Below are positions 1 through 9,275 of a stretch of 64,000 nt of DNA, piece by piece. The position numbers were made by a program, and so were the translations under genes. This DNA is from Calothrix parasitica NIES-267. Lineage in GTDB: Bacteria; Cyanobacteriota; Cyanobacteriia; Cyanobacteriales; Nostocaceae. The first letter of the stretch is position 1, and every line of letters begins with the position of its first letter. The stretch spans positions 3,505,563 through 3,569,562 of the forward strand of contig NZ_AP018227.1 of the NCBI RefSeq assembly GCF_002368095.1. Reading direction: 5' to 3'. The notes beneath the pieces were generated by a model. That model saw nothing but the letters and a program-made list of their open reading frames with translations. It ran no database searches and was not told the origin of the DNA.

Positions 1-785
1 GCGAGCAACATAGTTATCAATTCATCTCGCAATTCTTTATCGGTCATTGCTTGTCCGTCTTCGTCTCTAGCTTCCATAAGCATAGAAAGAACATCAACCC
101 TGTTTGCATCAGAATTATTACGACGTTCGGCAATTTCAGCGTAAATTAAATCATCAAGCTGCTTTCGCAAACGCACAAACTTACCCCAAAGACTCCAAGC
201 TCCTAAATCTTTTTGTAAAGCGGGAAAAAGCAGAAAACTAGCGGTCAGAGGTGAAGAAACAACGTGCAACATTGAAACCAATTTATGTTTAATTTGTTGA
301 TAACGCTCTCCCTCAGATAAACCAAAGACAGCCCCTAAAATCACTTCTAAAGAAATATCTAAAGTTGCTTCGTTCGCTGAGAATACTTGATTAGCAGTCA
401 ATTTAGCAAAGACCTTTTCTGTATGGTCGCGCATTAATTCTGCATAAGAGTGCATCCGCTTTCCGTGAAAAGATGGCATCATTAACTTTCGCTGTCGTTT
501 GTGGCGATCGCCATCTAAAATCACCAATCCATATTCCCCAATTATCGGCTCAAATGTCTTATTAGTTTCTCCTACCGCGACAAACTCTTTTGAATCGTTA
601 CTAAAGACTTTTTCTATTCCTTTGGGATGATTAACAAACACCAAAGTATTACCAAAACCAACCACTTCCGCTGTATAAATATCAGGATATATCCGAGCCG
701 CCTTTTCCATGTATGCTACTGGGTCAGCCACCCACTGCACCTTCTGCAAAAAAGAAGGAGTTTTAAAAGTATTAGGTAATTTCAT
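1..785 (-). CDS. Cytochrome P450, N-terminal part (cut by window edge)
   Basis: Heme-thiolate monooxygenase. Only about the first 261 residues are present, against about 450 for a full P450, because the frame runs open to base 1. The ATG at 785 gives MKLPNTFKTPSFLQ. Visible landmarks are the helix-C type segment HKRQRKLMMPSFHG near residue 95 and the last residues ELRDELITMLL, which is the start of helix I just before the oxygen-binding AGHET motif. The heme-cysteine loop is outside the window. The N-terminus and helix-C motif resemble the cyanobacterial CYP110 group, an assignment made from memory. Substrate is unknown. It is separated from its upstream neighbour by over 1 kb of repeats, so it probably has its own promoter. 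Confidence 0.9.
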   Translation of the reverse strand, partial: MKLPNTFKTPSFLQKVQWVADPVAYMEKAARIYPDIYTAEVVGFGNTLVFVNHPKGIEKVFSNDSKEFVAVGETNKTFEPIIGEYGLVILDGDRHKRQRKLMMPSFHGKRMHSYAELMRDHTEKVFAKLTANQVFSANEATLDISLEVILGAVFGLSEGERYQQIKHKLVSMLHVVSSPLTASFLLFPALQKDLGAWSLWGKFVRLRKQLDDLIYAEIAERRNNSDANRVDVLSMLMEARDEDGQAMTDKELRDELITMLL

Positions 786-1233
786 ATAGCAATGCTTTAG
801 AAATCCATCTGAATAAGTATTGGATTTACGTATAATCACATAGCCAGAAATCAAAATCTATATATCTCTAGAGGAATTGACAATTTTGTTTATATCTGTA
901 TTATAAAAATTAATATTAATTTAAGCTTTTATGTAGCAGTAATATTACGTCTTGAAAACCTTGCATTTGCTAGCTATGACGTTATTTCCTTGTATGTTTA
1001 ACTAAATAGAATTTGAAAAACTGCCTTAGTTAGATTTAATTTGTATCTGTACGAAAACTTTATCTATATTAAATCAGCGATTACAAGAAATTGATAATTC
1101 CTTAAACAAACACGTATTTAGATGAAGAGAATCGTTTTGTTTTTGTAAATGCAGCTGAAACTGCTGGGTATCATGATGTTGGGTTCAGTGCATCTCAACT
1201 CTTCATAAATCATAAATTGATTCATGCGCTTAA
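786..1233. other. AT-rich intergenic stretch
   Basis: This is the first part of the gap between the P450 gene and the ABC1 kinase gene. The part next to 785 should hold the P450 promoter. I see no convincing ORF or RNA gene; a short run near 1120-1200 looks weakly coding but breaks quickly. Confidence 0.5.
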
Positions 1234-1906
1234 CCCAACACTATAAACATAGATTGAAATAAACAATTAAAAATAAACAACAAACAGGTTCTATATATTT
1301 GGAATAATTCAATCAAAACCGAAATATAAACGTTGGGTTACGACGCATTTTTACGCTTCAATAACAATCAAAAATATTCGTGCGTCTAACCCAACCTACA
1401 AATAAGATATTCTTCTATAAATAAAAACAAGAAAATAACCCACGAAGGTGGTGAGACTAGTTTGGGGTGTCGGTTTCCGTCCCCAAAACTAGCGAACCCG
1501 AAGGGGTTTTGCTTGTGTAGCAAAGGTTTCAACCGCCAGATTTTTAATTAATCTAAAATCCGTCTTGGAAAGTTTGTAGGTTGGGTTTCGTTCCTCAACC
1601 CAACATTATAAACATAGATTGAAATAAATAATTAAAAATAAATAACAACCAGGTTCTATATTTAAAATAATTCAATCAAAACCGAAATATAAACGTTGGG
1701 TTACGACGCATTTTACCTTTCAATAACTATCAAAAATATTCGTGCGTCTAACCCAACCTACAAATAAGATATTCTTCTATAAATAAAAACAAAAAAATAA
1801 CCCACGAAGGTGGTGAGACTAGTTTGGGGTGTCGGTTTCCGTCCCCAAAACTAGCGAACCCGAAGGGGTTTTGCTTGTGTAGCAGCGGTTTCAACCGCCA
1901 GATTTT
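1234..1906. repeat. Direct duplication of a ~310-bp composite repeat
   Basis: Two nearly identical copies lie at 1234-1544 and 1599-1906, about 365 bases apart start to start. Each contains an inverted pair GTTGGGTTACGACGC ... GCGTCTAACCCAAC, then a hairpin in which TTTGGGG-type and CCCCAAA-type arms flank GTCGGTTTCCGT, then GGTTTCAACCGCCA. The differences are small indels and substitutions. Related fragments recur at 57323-57416 (AACCCACG-AGGTGGG ... GGTTTCAACCGCCA) and 58390-58535 (GTTGGGTTACGTCGC ... GCGACTAACCCAACC). No coding potential is seen. Confidence 0.85.
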
Positions 1907-1920
1907 CTGATTCCTAACTC

Positions 1921-3915
1921 CTAACTTCCAGCAGGTAACTGCTTCCTCTCAACTTCTTCAGTCACCAACAATTCTCTCAAAACTCTCGCTGCTGCTTTCT
2001 GTGCAATTTGAGAACCAATTTTTTGTCCTAGAGTTTGAACGTTGGGATTAACTGCAAGTTTACTAACTTGTTCGATAGTTTTCGATAAATCAAAGTTACC
2101 GCCTTCTTGGAGAATTTTGATGATATTCTTGATATGCTCCAAGGTTTCTTTCTCTTCACTAGATGCACCAGGAACTTCAGTAATTGCAGTAACACCAACT
2201 CTTTCTCTTAATAAGTGAGTAAAGTTGTGCATTACGTTTCTACTTAATGCATCGACTCCTTTAAATAATTCATCTACTAACTTAATCCGAATAAAAGCAC
2301 CACGTTCGGATGCTAAAAATTCTAATCCTTGGTCTAATGCGTTACTAGAATCATAATCTTGTGAATTCCGAGCATTTTTCAACAAGTTTTCTAAACGATT
2401 CCAACGGAAACGACCGTCTTTAAATAGTAAGTCTTTTAATGATGCTCTTAATTCTGGTGAAGGGTCGGTTAATAATCTTTTGGAAACGTAGGGATAAGCT
2501 TCGCTAAGAACTTTAAAGTTGGGGTCAATATATATTGCCACACCTTCTAACGTTACTAAAGAACGAATAATCAAAGCGTAATAAGGTGGTACCCGGAAAG
2601 GATATTCGTACATTAATTCCGATAAATCGTCGGTGATGGTTTTGATATTTAAATCCGCAACGGAAGCACCTTGAGCGTCGGCAAATACGTTAGCAAATGC
2701 TGGAATAATTGGCGTTAAATCAACATCTGCTGTCAAAAAGTCTAATTTAACGTAGTCAGAAGCTAAAGAGTCGAAATCGCGGTTAACTACGTGAACAATT
2801 GCTTCAATTAAACCGTAACGTTGTGGTGGTTGAATCTCGCTCATCATCCCGAAGTCAAGATAAGCTAATTTTCCGTCGTAGGTAGCTAGTAAATTACCGG
2901 GGTGCGGGTCAGCGTGGAAAAATCCATGTTCTAATAATTGACGCAGGGAACATTGAACTCCTACTTCTACTAAATAACGAGCATCTATACCTAAAGCCGC
3001 GATTTCTTTTACTTGAGTTAATTTAAGTCCGTTAATCCACTCCATCGTCAATACGCGACGGTTGGTGTATTCCCAGTATATTTTGGGAACGTATACGTCT
3101 TTTAAATGACCGTAAAGCTCAAAGAAACGCTCGGCATTTTCGCCTTCATTTACATAATCCATCTCCTCAAAGATACGCTCGCCTAATTCATCGAGAATAC
3201 CTACCAAGTCGCTGCGTACTTGCTTAAGAGCTTTTTGTCCCCAAGCTGAAACTCGGCGAAGGATATATAAATCAATGGTTATACGCTCGCGTAAGTCGGG
3301 ACGTTGAACTTTAACCGCGACTTCCTCACCAGTACTTTTTAATCTGCCTCGATAAACCTGCCCTAAAGAGGCAGCGGCGATTGGGTCTGGTGTTAAATCT
3401 GTATAAATTTCTTCCGGACGCGCCCCAATTTCTTCTTCAATAAATTGATAAGCAAGCTCGTTGGGAAAAGGTGGTAATTTATCTTGTAGCTGAGTAAATT
3501 CTTCTAAATATACCGGAGGAACTAAATCCGGTCTAGTGGACAATGCCTGTCCGATTTTAATATATGCTGGCCCCAACCTTGTTAACAATTCTCGTAATTG
3601 AACGGCACGACGACGGTCGGTTTTGACTTTTTTCCCAAGTTTAGTATCAAACCACACGCCAAAAGCAAAGCTGATAGCAGGAGCTAAAACCGTGAATATG
3701 CGTCCCAAAACCTGCAAAGGTCTTTTTCGATAATGCGCTGCGATTCCCGAAGCATCGTAACGCAACCCTAAATGTTCGCTTGTTGTTTCTTCTAACAGGC
3801 TACTCTTTCGACGCTCTAAGGTCGTCGGGAATTCAACAGTAGTCGTATCTACTTTATTTTCTGCAAGCACTAGTTTTGTCTCTTGTGGTGTGGATTTTGG
3901 AGGAACTGTCTTCAT
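1921..3915 (-). CDS. ABC1/AarF/UbiB family atypical protein kinase
   Basis: Membrane-associated atypical kinase of the ABC1K family, which in cyanobacteria and plastids regulates prenyl-quinone and tocopherol metabolism. Family hallmarks are present: the KxGQ motif at 120-123 (KIGQ), the Ala-rich loop AAASLGQ at 180-186 that replaces the usual Gly-rich loop, the AVKVQRP lysine segment at 200-206, the catalytic HADPHPGN at 334-341 and the metal-binding LDFG at 353-356. The length of 664 aa is normal for the larger cyanobacterial members. A hydrophobic patch near residues 70-90 may touch the membrane. The gene stands alone, with repeats on both sides and recN divergent. Its exact substrate cannot be read from sequence. 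Confidence 0.93.
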   Translation of the reverse strand: MKTVPPKSTPQETKLVLAENKVDTTTVEFPTTLERRKSSLLEETTSEHLGLRYDASGIAAHYRKRPLQVLGRIFTVLAPAISFAFGVWFDTKLGKKVKTDRRRAVQLRELLTRLGPAYIKIGQALSTRPDLVPPVYLEEFTQLQDKLPPFPNELAYQFIEEEIGARPEEIYTDLTPDPIAAASLGQVYRGRLKSTGEEVAVKVQRPDLRERITIDLYILRRVSAWGQKALKQVRSDLVGILDELGERIFEEMDYVNEGENAERFFELYGHLKDVYVPKIYWEYTNRRVLTMEWINGLKLTQVKEIAALGIDARYLVEVGVQCSLRQLLEHGFFHADPHPGNLLATYDGKLAYLDFGMMSEIQPPQRYGLIEAIVHVVNRDFDSLASDYVKLDFLTADVDLTPIIPAFANVFADAQGASVADLNIKTITDDLSELMYEYPFRVPPYYALIIRSLVTLEGVAIYIDPNFKVLSEAYPYVSKRLLTDPSPELRASLKDLLFKDGRFRWNRLENLLKNARNSQDYDSSNALDQGLEFLASERGAFIRIKLVDELFKGVDALSRNVMHNFTHLLRERVGVTAITEVPGASSEEKETLEHIKNIIKILQEGGNFDLSKTIEQVSKLAVNPNVQTLGQKIGSQIAQKAAARVLRELLVTEEVERKQLPAGS

Positions 3916-4361
3916 AATTCATGAACTTATCGCACGGCAGTTCAAAAGTTAAGTATTGTAACAATTGCTTTCACAAGTGTAACTCATGATGTGGAGGTCA
4001 AAGGTTAAAGGTTAGAGGTCAAAGGTTGTAAGTTAGGAGTTATGAGTTAGGAGTTAGGAGTTAGGAATTGTAAAATTTAAATATCTCCCCATCCCCTTGT
4101 CCCCTTGTCTCCCCATCTCCTTGTCTCCCCATCCCCTTGTTTCCCCATCTCCAACCTTTGAACTTTAATCTTTTTTAACCTTTAACCTTTGACCTTTAAC
4201 CTTTAACCTTTTAAACTAAACTTGGTACACTTGTTCGCGAGTATTTTTTTAATCTTAAATTTAGTAGCTATTTGAGGTTTTTTGGGTTTTATTTTGTTAC
4301 CTCAATTAGTATCTCAAACTGTAGAACTATCCGCGTCTGCCTTAACGGAGAATTTAGCTGA
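3916..4361. repeat. Divergent promoter gap with heptamer tandem repeats
   Basis: The gap lies between the divergent ABC1 kinase and recN genes. From 3994 to 4075 there are heptads of the AGGTTAA and TAGGAGT types. From 4085 to 4155 there are CCCCATCT/CCCCTTGT runs, and from 4155 to 4215 heptads of ACCTTTA. These match the short tandemly repeated repetitive (STRR) class known from heterocystous cyanobacteria. Bases 4216-4361 are free of repeats and probably hold the recN promoter. Confidence 0.7.
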
Positions 4362-6137
4362 ATGTTGCTCTCCCTTTTTATAGAGAACTTTGCTCTAATC
4401 GACAAATTGGATTTGGAGTTTGGTGCTGGGTTAAATGTACTTACTGGTGAAACCGGTGCTGGTAAATCGATTATTCTTGATGCTATCGATGCTGTTTTGG
4501 GTGGAAAAGTCTCCAGTCGGGTAATTCGTACTGGCAGCAAACGAGCAATGATAGAAGGTACTTTTACTTCTAATTCGGCTTTGGCTGCTTGGTTAACCGA
4601 GCAGGAAATTGATTTACTTGATGAAAATTCCGTAGTTGTAAGTCGCGAAGTTACTGCAACTGACCGTAGTGTCCGCAGTCGTTCGCGGGTAAATGGTGTG
4701 TTGGTAAATCGCCAGTTTATGAACAATTTGCGGGAGCGTCTGGTAGAAATTACCGCTCAAGGACAAAACGCACTGGTGGGACAGTCTACACAGGTTCGTA
4801 ACTGGCTCGATTCCTATGGTGGTGATGGTTTGATGAAGCAGCGTTCGGTTGTGGGTGCTGCTTTTAGTCGCTATCACGAAGCGCATTTATTATTAGAACG
4901 TCGTCGGACTTCGGAACGAGAACGGTTACAAAAACTTGATTTACTGACTTATCAAGCCAAAGAGTTGGGAGAAGCTAATCTTAACGAACCTAATGAATTA
5001 GAAAAGCTTTTACAAGAACAAGAACGTCTCAATCATGTTGTTGAATTACAACAGATGAGTTACAAAGTTTACGAAGATTTATATCAAAGCGATGGTGGAG
5101 GTTCCACAGCTACGGACTTGCTGGGAAATAGCGAAGCTACCTTGATGAATATGGTAGAGTTCGACACTGAGGAACTTCAGCCACTTTTAGAATTAATTAG
5201 AGATGCTCAGTCAGCAGTTACAGAAGTAGCGCGACAAATTAATGCTTATGGAGATGCTTTAGAAGCAGACCCCGAAAGATTGGATGAGGTAGAAGAAAGA
5301 ATTCGGGAATTAAAGCAAATTTGTCGTAAATATGGGCCGTCGCTCGCTGAAGTTATCGAGCATTACAACGGTATTCAAGAGCAGTTAAACGAACTTAACG
5401 ATGGTGAAAAAACCATTGAAAGTTTAGAGAAACAAGAGCAGGAATGTTTGGATAAGCTGACTTCAGAATGTAGCAAATTAACCAAATTACGTAGCGCTAC
5501 AGCAGCTTTATTAGAAGCAGAAATTATCAGGGAATTAAAACCCCTAGCAATGGACAAAGTGCAATTTAAAGTTGAGTTAGCACCCATTGCTCCGACTGCA
5601 AACGGTAGCGATAAAGTCAGCTTTTTATTCAGCCCTAACCCCGGTGAACCGCTGCAACCGCTCTCAGAAACCGCTTCCGGTGGTGAAATGAGCCGTTTCT
5701 TACTTGCATTGAAAGCTACTTTCTCGGCTTCGGATAGTCCGGGGACAATGGTATTTGACGAAATCGATGTGGGTGTTTCTGGTAGGGTAGCTCAAACCAT
5801 CGCGGAAAAACTGCATCAATTAAGCTTGCAACTTCAGGTGTTGTGCGTGACTCACCAACCGTTAGTAGCAGCAATGGCTGACAGACACTTTCACGTTAAT
5901 AAACAGGTTATTAATCAGTTAAAAGGTAAAAAAGAAAATAACGGACATGGGGAAGAGCGTACAGTAGTTAGGATTAAAGCTTTAGATAACCTGACAAAAC
6001 GACGAGACGAACTAGCACAGTTAGCTGGTGGAAAATCCGCGAATGATGCAGTGGCTTTTGCCGATTCGTTGTTAGCCAAAGCAGCGACTCATCGAGAGGG
6101 AAAAGAGAAAGGAAAAGGGAGAAAGAAGAAAGCATAA
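4362..6137 (+). CDS. recN: DNA repair protein RecN
   Basis: SMC-like ATPase that acts early in recombinational repair of double-strand breaks. It has the split ABC ATPase layout: Walker A GETGAGKS at 29-36, a long central helical/coiled-coil region (about 170-390), the ABC signature ASGGEMS at 438-444, and Walker B VFDEID at 464-469. The length of 591 aa is usual for RecN; the lysine-rich tail (KEKGKGRKKK) is a local addition. A GGAG lies about 11 bases before the ATG. It is transcribed away from the ABC1 kinase gene and is probably monocistronic, with the small palindrome at 6151-6180 behind it. Confidence 0.96.
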   Translation: MLLSLFIENFALIDKLDLEFGAGLNVLTGETGAGKSIILDAIDAVLGGKVSSRVIRTGSKRAMIEGTFTSNSALAAWLTEQEIDLLDENSVVVSREVTATDRSVRSRSRVNGVLVNRQFMNNLRERLVEITAQGQNALVGQSTQVRNWLDSYGGDGLMKQRSVVGAAFSRYHEAHLLLERRRTSERERLQKLDLLTYQAKELGEANLNEPNELEKLLQEQERLNHVVELQQMSYKVYEDLYQSDGGGSTATDLLGNSEATLMNMVEFDTEELQPLLELIRDAQSAVTEVARQINAYGDALEADPERLDEVEERIRELKQICRKYGPSLAEVIEHYNGIQEQLNELNDGEKTIESLEKQEQECLDKLTSECSKLTKLRSATAALLEAEIIRELKPLAMDKVQFKVELAPIAPTANGSDKVSFLFSPNPGEPLQPLSETASGGEMSRFLLALKATFSASDSPGTMVFDEIDVGVSGRVAQTIAEKLHQLSLQLQVLCVTHQPLVAAMADRHFHVNKQVINQLKGKKENNGHGEERTVVRIKALDNLTKRRDELAQLAGGKSANDAVAFADSLLAKAATHREGKEKGKGRKKKA

Positions 6138-6150
6138 TTACCGCAACTAA

Positions 6151-6180
6151 TGTAGAGACGTTACAGTGTAACGTCTCCAT
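6151..6180. repeat. Small palindromic repeat (GTAGAGACGTTA family)
   Basis: TGTAGAGACGTTAC and GTAACGTCTCCAT form a hairpin just after recN. The same family occurs at 12390-12420, 12690-12712, 16229-16250 and 19920-19950. It may serve as a 3'-end hairpin for recN, but it has no clean U-run. Confidence 0.6.
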
Positions 6181-6205
6181 AGAGATAGATAAATAAAGAT
6201 AGTTT

Positions 6206-6814
6206 ATGCCTTACAAAGATTTCGATATTTCAAAAGTAAAAGATAAGTTTGAATTAACATTAGTAGAAGATGAGTGTTTTCTTCCAGAAATAGAACCTGT
6301 TTCACCAAGCTCTTATATTGCGGAATATCTAAAAGAAAGTATTCCTTTAGCAATTGCAATGGGTTCTAGTAAAGCTCATTCCGAACTAATTATTAGTCCA
6401 ATTATGTTTGCATTGAGAAAGCTTTTGAATAAAGAAATCAGCTTTTTTTCTGGAGAAGAATTCAACGTTGATGAAAACTTAGGATTAACAGGCTGTTGCG
6501 ATTTTATTGTTAGTCTTTCTCCCGAACAATTGTTTATTGAAGCGCCAGCATTGATAGTTATAGAAGCAAGGAAAGAAAATATTAAATATTCTTTAGGGCA
6601 TTGTATTACACAAATGGTTGCCGCCCAAAAATTTAATTCCATAAATGATGAATCGATATCAATTATTTATGGAAGCGTCACTAATGGAAATTTATGGAGC
6701 TTTTTGAAGTTAGAACAAGATATTGTAACGGTTGATTTTACCGAATATTCAATTTTACCAGTAGAAAGATTATTGGGTATCTTAGTCTGGATAATGCGCG
6801 ATGGGTTAGATTGA
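6206..6814 (+). CDS. Conserved hypothetical, PD-(D/E)XK nuclease-like fold
   Basis: Function is unknown. The 202-aa protein resembles a group of cyanobacterial proteins with a restriction-endonuclease-like core: an Asp in the strand GCCDFIV (near residue 95), then APALIVIEARKEN near 115-125, where E-A-K is usual, then a helix with a conserved polar residue (HCITQMVAAQKFN). Here E-A-R stands in place of E-A-K, so nuclease activity is doubtful. It overlaps the convergent downstream gene by 9 bases at its 3' end. Whether it is a nuclease or only a structural relative cannot be decided by eye. Confidence 0.7.
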   Translation: MPYKDFDISKVKDKFELTLVEDECFLPEIEPVSPSSYIAEYLKESIPLAIAMGSSKAHSELIISPIMFALRKLLNKEISFFSGEEFNVDENLGLTGCCDFIVSLSPEQLFIEAPALIVIEARKENIKYSLGHCITQMVAAQKFNSINDESISIIYGSVTNGNLWSFLKLEQDIVTVDFTEYSILPVERLLGILVWIMRDGLD

Positions 6815-7237
6815 TGTAATTTTTTCTTCAATAACTTTTTCCATTTCCTCGTATGAAGTACTTCCTTCTACCCATATTTCAATCATTTCCCTAACTATTT
6901 GTGCAGATTCTTCGGAAAGTTCGCAGCTAATAACTATTTCTTCTGCATAATCTTGTATTACATCAATAGGACCAAATTTATCCATCCATGCTGCAATATT
7001 AATTTTTTCTTCAGTAGGTTTATCTTGATTAATATCAATACCTTTTCTATTGTCTGGCGAAATCAAGCTATAAATTGAATTACCATCTAAAAATACCACA
7101 TTCAGCCAAACTTTCCATCCATGTTCGCATCCACACTTTTTAATCAAAATACTTTCGCATAAATCGCGCCAAAAATCTTCAGAAGCTTTGTATTCTTCAA
7201 TATTCGACAAAAAGTTTTTATATAAATGATTTACCAT
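6806..7237 (-). CDS. Hypothetical acidic protein
   Basis: I do not recognise this 143-aa acidic protein. It has no signal peptide or membrane segment. A Cys/His cluster CGCEHGW occurs near residues 35-41, and the C-terminal part is Glu-rich and probably helical (SYEEMEKVIEEK). It starts at the ATG at 7237 and its stop overlaps the convergent 202-aa gene. The gene is AT-rich like its neighbours. The reading frame is full and free of disruptions, so I take it as a real gene of unknown role. Confidence 0.6.
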   Translation of the reverse strand: MVNHLYKNFLSNIEEYKASEDFWRDLCESILIKKCGCEHGWKVWLNVVFLDGNSIYSLISPDNRKGIDINQDKPTEEKINIAAWMDKFGPIDVIQDYAEEIVISCELSEESAQIVREMIEIWVEGSTSYEEMEKVIEEKITSI

Positions 7238-7386
7238 AGATTGAATTAATTATTTATAAACAAATAACGAGACGTAGGGTGTGTTTCTTTCTGCACGCAA
7301 CTCACCTTGACTGAATTCTTAACTAACCCAAAAAAAATTCTCTTTTTACGGTGAAGAATTTAAGGTATTTATGATTTTCTCTTTAG
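7238..7386. other. Short intergenic gap
   Basis: It contains GACGTAGGGTGTGTTTC at 7269-7285, a remnant of the GTAGGGTG repeat family found elsewhere in the window. Nothing else was identified. Confidence 0.4.
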
Positions 7387-9189
7387 TTAATCTCCAAAAC
7401 AACTATTTGAAGAAATCACTAATCGAAAACCGATATCAAGGTCGCGATGGTCGCGATTAGCATAATAACGAGAAGAACTACGACATTTACTTGGGATAAC
7501 ATACCAAGAACCACCACGAAGTATGCGAGAAGGGTTAAGATTATTCAACCAAGCACTACCATCAGTAGGTGCATTTTTATAATTACTATGACAACTATCT
7601 TGACACCACTCCCATACATTTCCGTGCATATCATATAAACCAAAAGCATTGGGAGGATATGTTCCTACTTCTGTAGTTTCCTTGATAAAAATCCCTTGTG
7701 GTGACGAATTATAAATATAATTTCCATCGTAATTAGCTAAATCTGTAGTGATATTTTCTCCGAAATTAAATGGTGTATTAGTATTAGCACGACAAGCATA
7801 TTCCCATTCTGCTTCTGTTGGTAATCTGTAATTGCGTTCAGTTTTTTGACTTAGCTTCTGACAGAATTTTACAGCATCATTCCAAGATACATATTCAACA
7901 GGTAAATTCTCACCTTTAAATTTAGCAGGATTTTTCCCGGTAATTGCTCTATACTGCGCTTGGGTAATTGTATATCGACTCATGAAGAAACTTGGTATTG
8001 TAACTTCATGCTGGGGAATTTCATTGTTTTTCCTTTTCTCTTCACTATCTGGGGAACCCATAACAAATTTTCCCCCCGTTATCTGTACCATTTCTAAGGT
8101 GATATCATTTCCCAATTTTTCAATAAAATATTTCGCTTCGTCTCCTTCCTTCTTGATGACTTTCCCTGTTTTATTCACAGTTACAGATGTAAATTCAAAT
8201 GTCCGTAACAGGGGTTCTTTGAGTAAAGCAACTGTTTTTAAGCTAGATATATTTTGTATTTGATTTGCTGGTTGATTTATTTGGGAATTATGATTTTTTT
8301 TAATGGTAGGTTTAATTTTGGAAAATAGTTTTTTGATGATTGTTTGGATAACAGGTTGACTTGTTAAATTTTGTGATAATTGAATTGCTTGTAAAGCTTC
8401 TGCTGCATTTTGGTAACGTTGAGTAACTCGACGATTCACCATTTTTGCTAATACTTCCGCAAAACCATCGGAAACACTAACCTTATCCTGCCAAATTACT
8501 TCTCCATCTTGATTACAATCTAGTTTATCGGGTTGTATTCCCGTCAGCGCTTGTATCCCGAGCATCCCCACAGCATAGATATCGCTAGCTAACTTCGGTT
8601 TACCATTACATTGCTCGAATGGTATAAACCCCGGTGTCCCCACTACTGCGGTAAAATTGGGTTGTTCGATATTTCCCAATACTGTTTGCTTTACCGTACC
8701 AAAGTCTATTAAGATAATTTTGCCGTCAACTCGACGACGCATAATGTTTTTGGGATTGATATCGCGGTGAATAATATTTTGCTGGTGAACGAATTCTAAT
8801 ACTTCTAAAATTTCTTTTAAAATCTGAATAACTGTAACTTCAGAAATTTTTTGTCCAAGAGGGATTGTTTCGGTTAAATCCGTCCCATCAATAAATTCTT
8901 GAACTAAATAAAATCGATTCCTTTCCTGAAAATATTCTAATAGTGTGGGAATTTGTGGATGCATATTACCCAAATTATAAAGAGTTGCAGCTTCTTTGCG
9001 AAAAGCTTGTTTTACCCACTTCAATTGCTCATTTTTAAGATTTTGAGTTTTCAGACGTTTAACAACGCATTTAGGTTTTAAATCGACAGGAATACCCAAA
9101 TCTTCAGCAAGATAAGTTTCACCAAACCCCCCGCTTCCTATTTTTTTGATTATTTTGTATCGGTTTCGGAGTGTTTGACGGATATTCAT
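7387..9189 (-). CDS. Ser/Thr kinase fused to FGE-sulfatase/C-lectin-like domain
   Basis: Signalling protein with an N-terminal Hanks-type kinase and a C-terminal formylglycine-generating-enzyme-like domain. From the chosen start the kinase spans about residues 10-265: GSGGFGET loop, VVK lysine, HRDINPKN catalytic loop, DFG, and GTPGFIPFEQ as activation segment. The FGE domain begins near 365 (GGKFVMGSPDSEE) and ends at GFRLV. Of the two active-site cysteines of true FGEs, the first aligns with a valine (GGSWYVIPSKC), so formylglycine synthesis is unlikely and ligand binding more likely. I chose the ATG at 9189 (MNIRQTLRNRY); the in-frame ATG at 9240 adds 17 residues encoded by repeat-like GCAGAGAG sequence. 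A second protein with this architecture lies at 52926-54632. Confidence 0.88.
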   Translation of the reverse strand: MNIRQTLRNRYKIIKKIGSGGFGETYLAEDLGIPVDLKPKCVVKRLKTQNLKNEQLKWVKQAFRKEAATLYNLGNMHPQIPTLLEYFQERNRFYLVQEFIDGTDLTETIPLGQKISEVTVIQILKEILEVLEFVHQQNIIHRDINPKNIMRRRVDGKIILIDFGTVKQTVLGNIEQPNFTAVVGTPGFIPFEQCNGKPKLASDIYAVGMLGIQALTGIQPDKLDCNQDGEVIWQDKVSVSDGFAEVLAKMVNRRVTQRYQNAAEALQAIQLSQNLTSQPVIQTIIKKLFSKIKPTIKKNHNSQINQPANQIQNISSLKTVALLKEPLLRTFEFTSVTVNKTGKVIKKEGDEAKYFIEKLGNDITLEMVQITGGKFVMGSPDSEEKRKNNEIPQHEVTIPSFFMSRYTITQAQYRAITGKNPAKFKGENLPVEYVSWNDAVKFCQKLSQKTERNYRLPTEAEWEYACRANTNTPFNFGENITTDLANYDGNYIYNSSPQGIFIKETTEVGTYPPNAFGLYDMHGNVWEWCQDSCHSNYKNAPTDGSAWLNNLNPSRILRGGSWYVIPSKCRSSSRYYANRDHRDLDIGFRLVISSNSCFGD

Positions 9190-9275
9190 AGATTTACCCA
9201 AACTCTTTCCCTCTGCGCTCTCGCACTCTCTGCGGTTCATTATAAAATTTTAAATACCACAAAAATAACCTAAAA

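Noticed and set aside
7387-9189. FGE-type domain as an active formylglycine-generating enzyme
   Set aside because: One of the two catalytic cysteines is replaced here and in the protein at 52926-54632, and no sulfatase gene is nearby.
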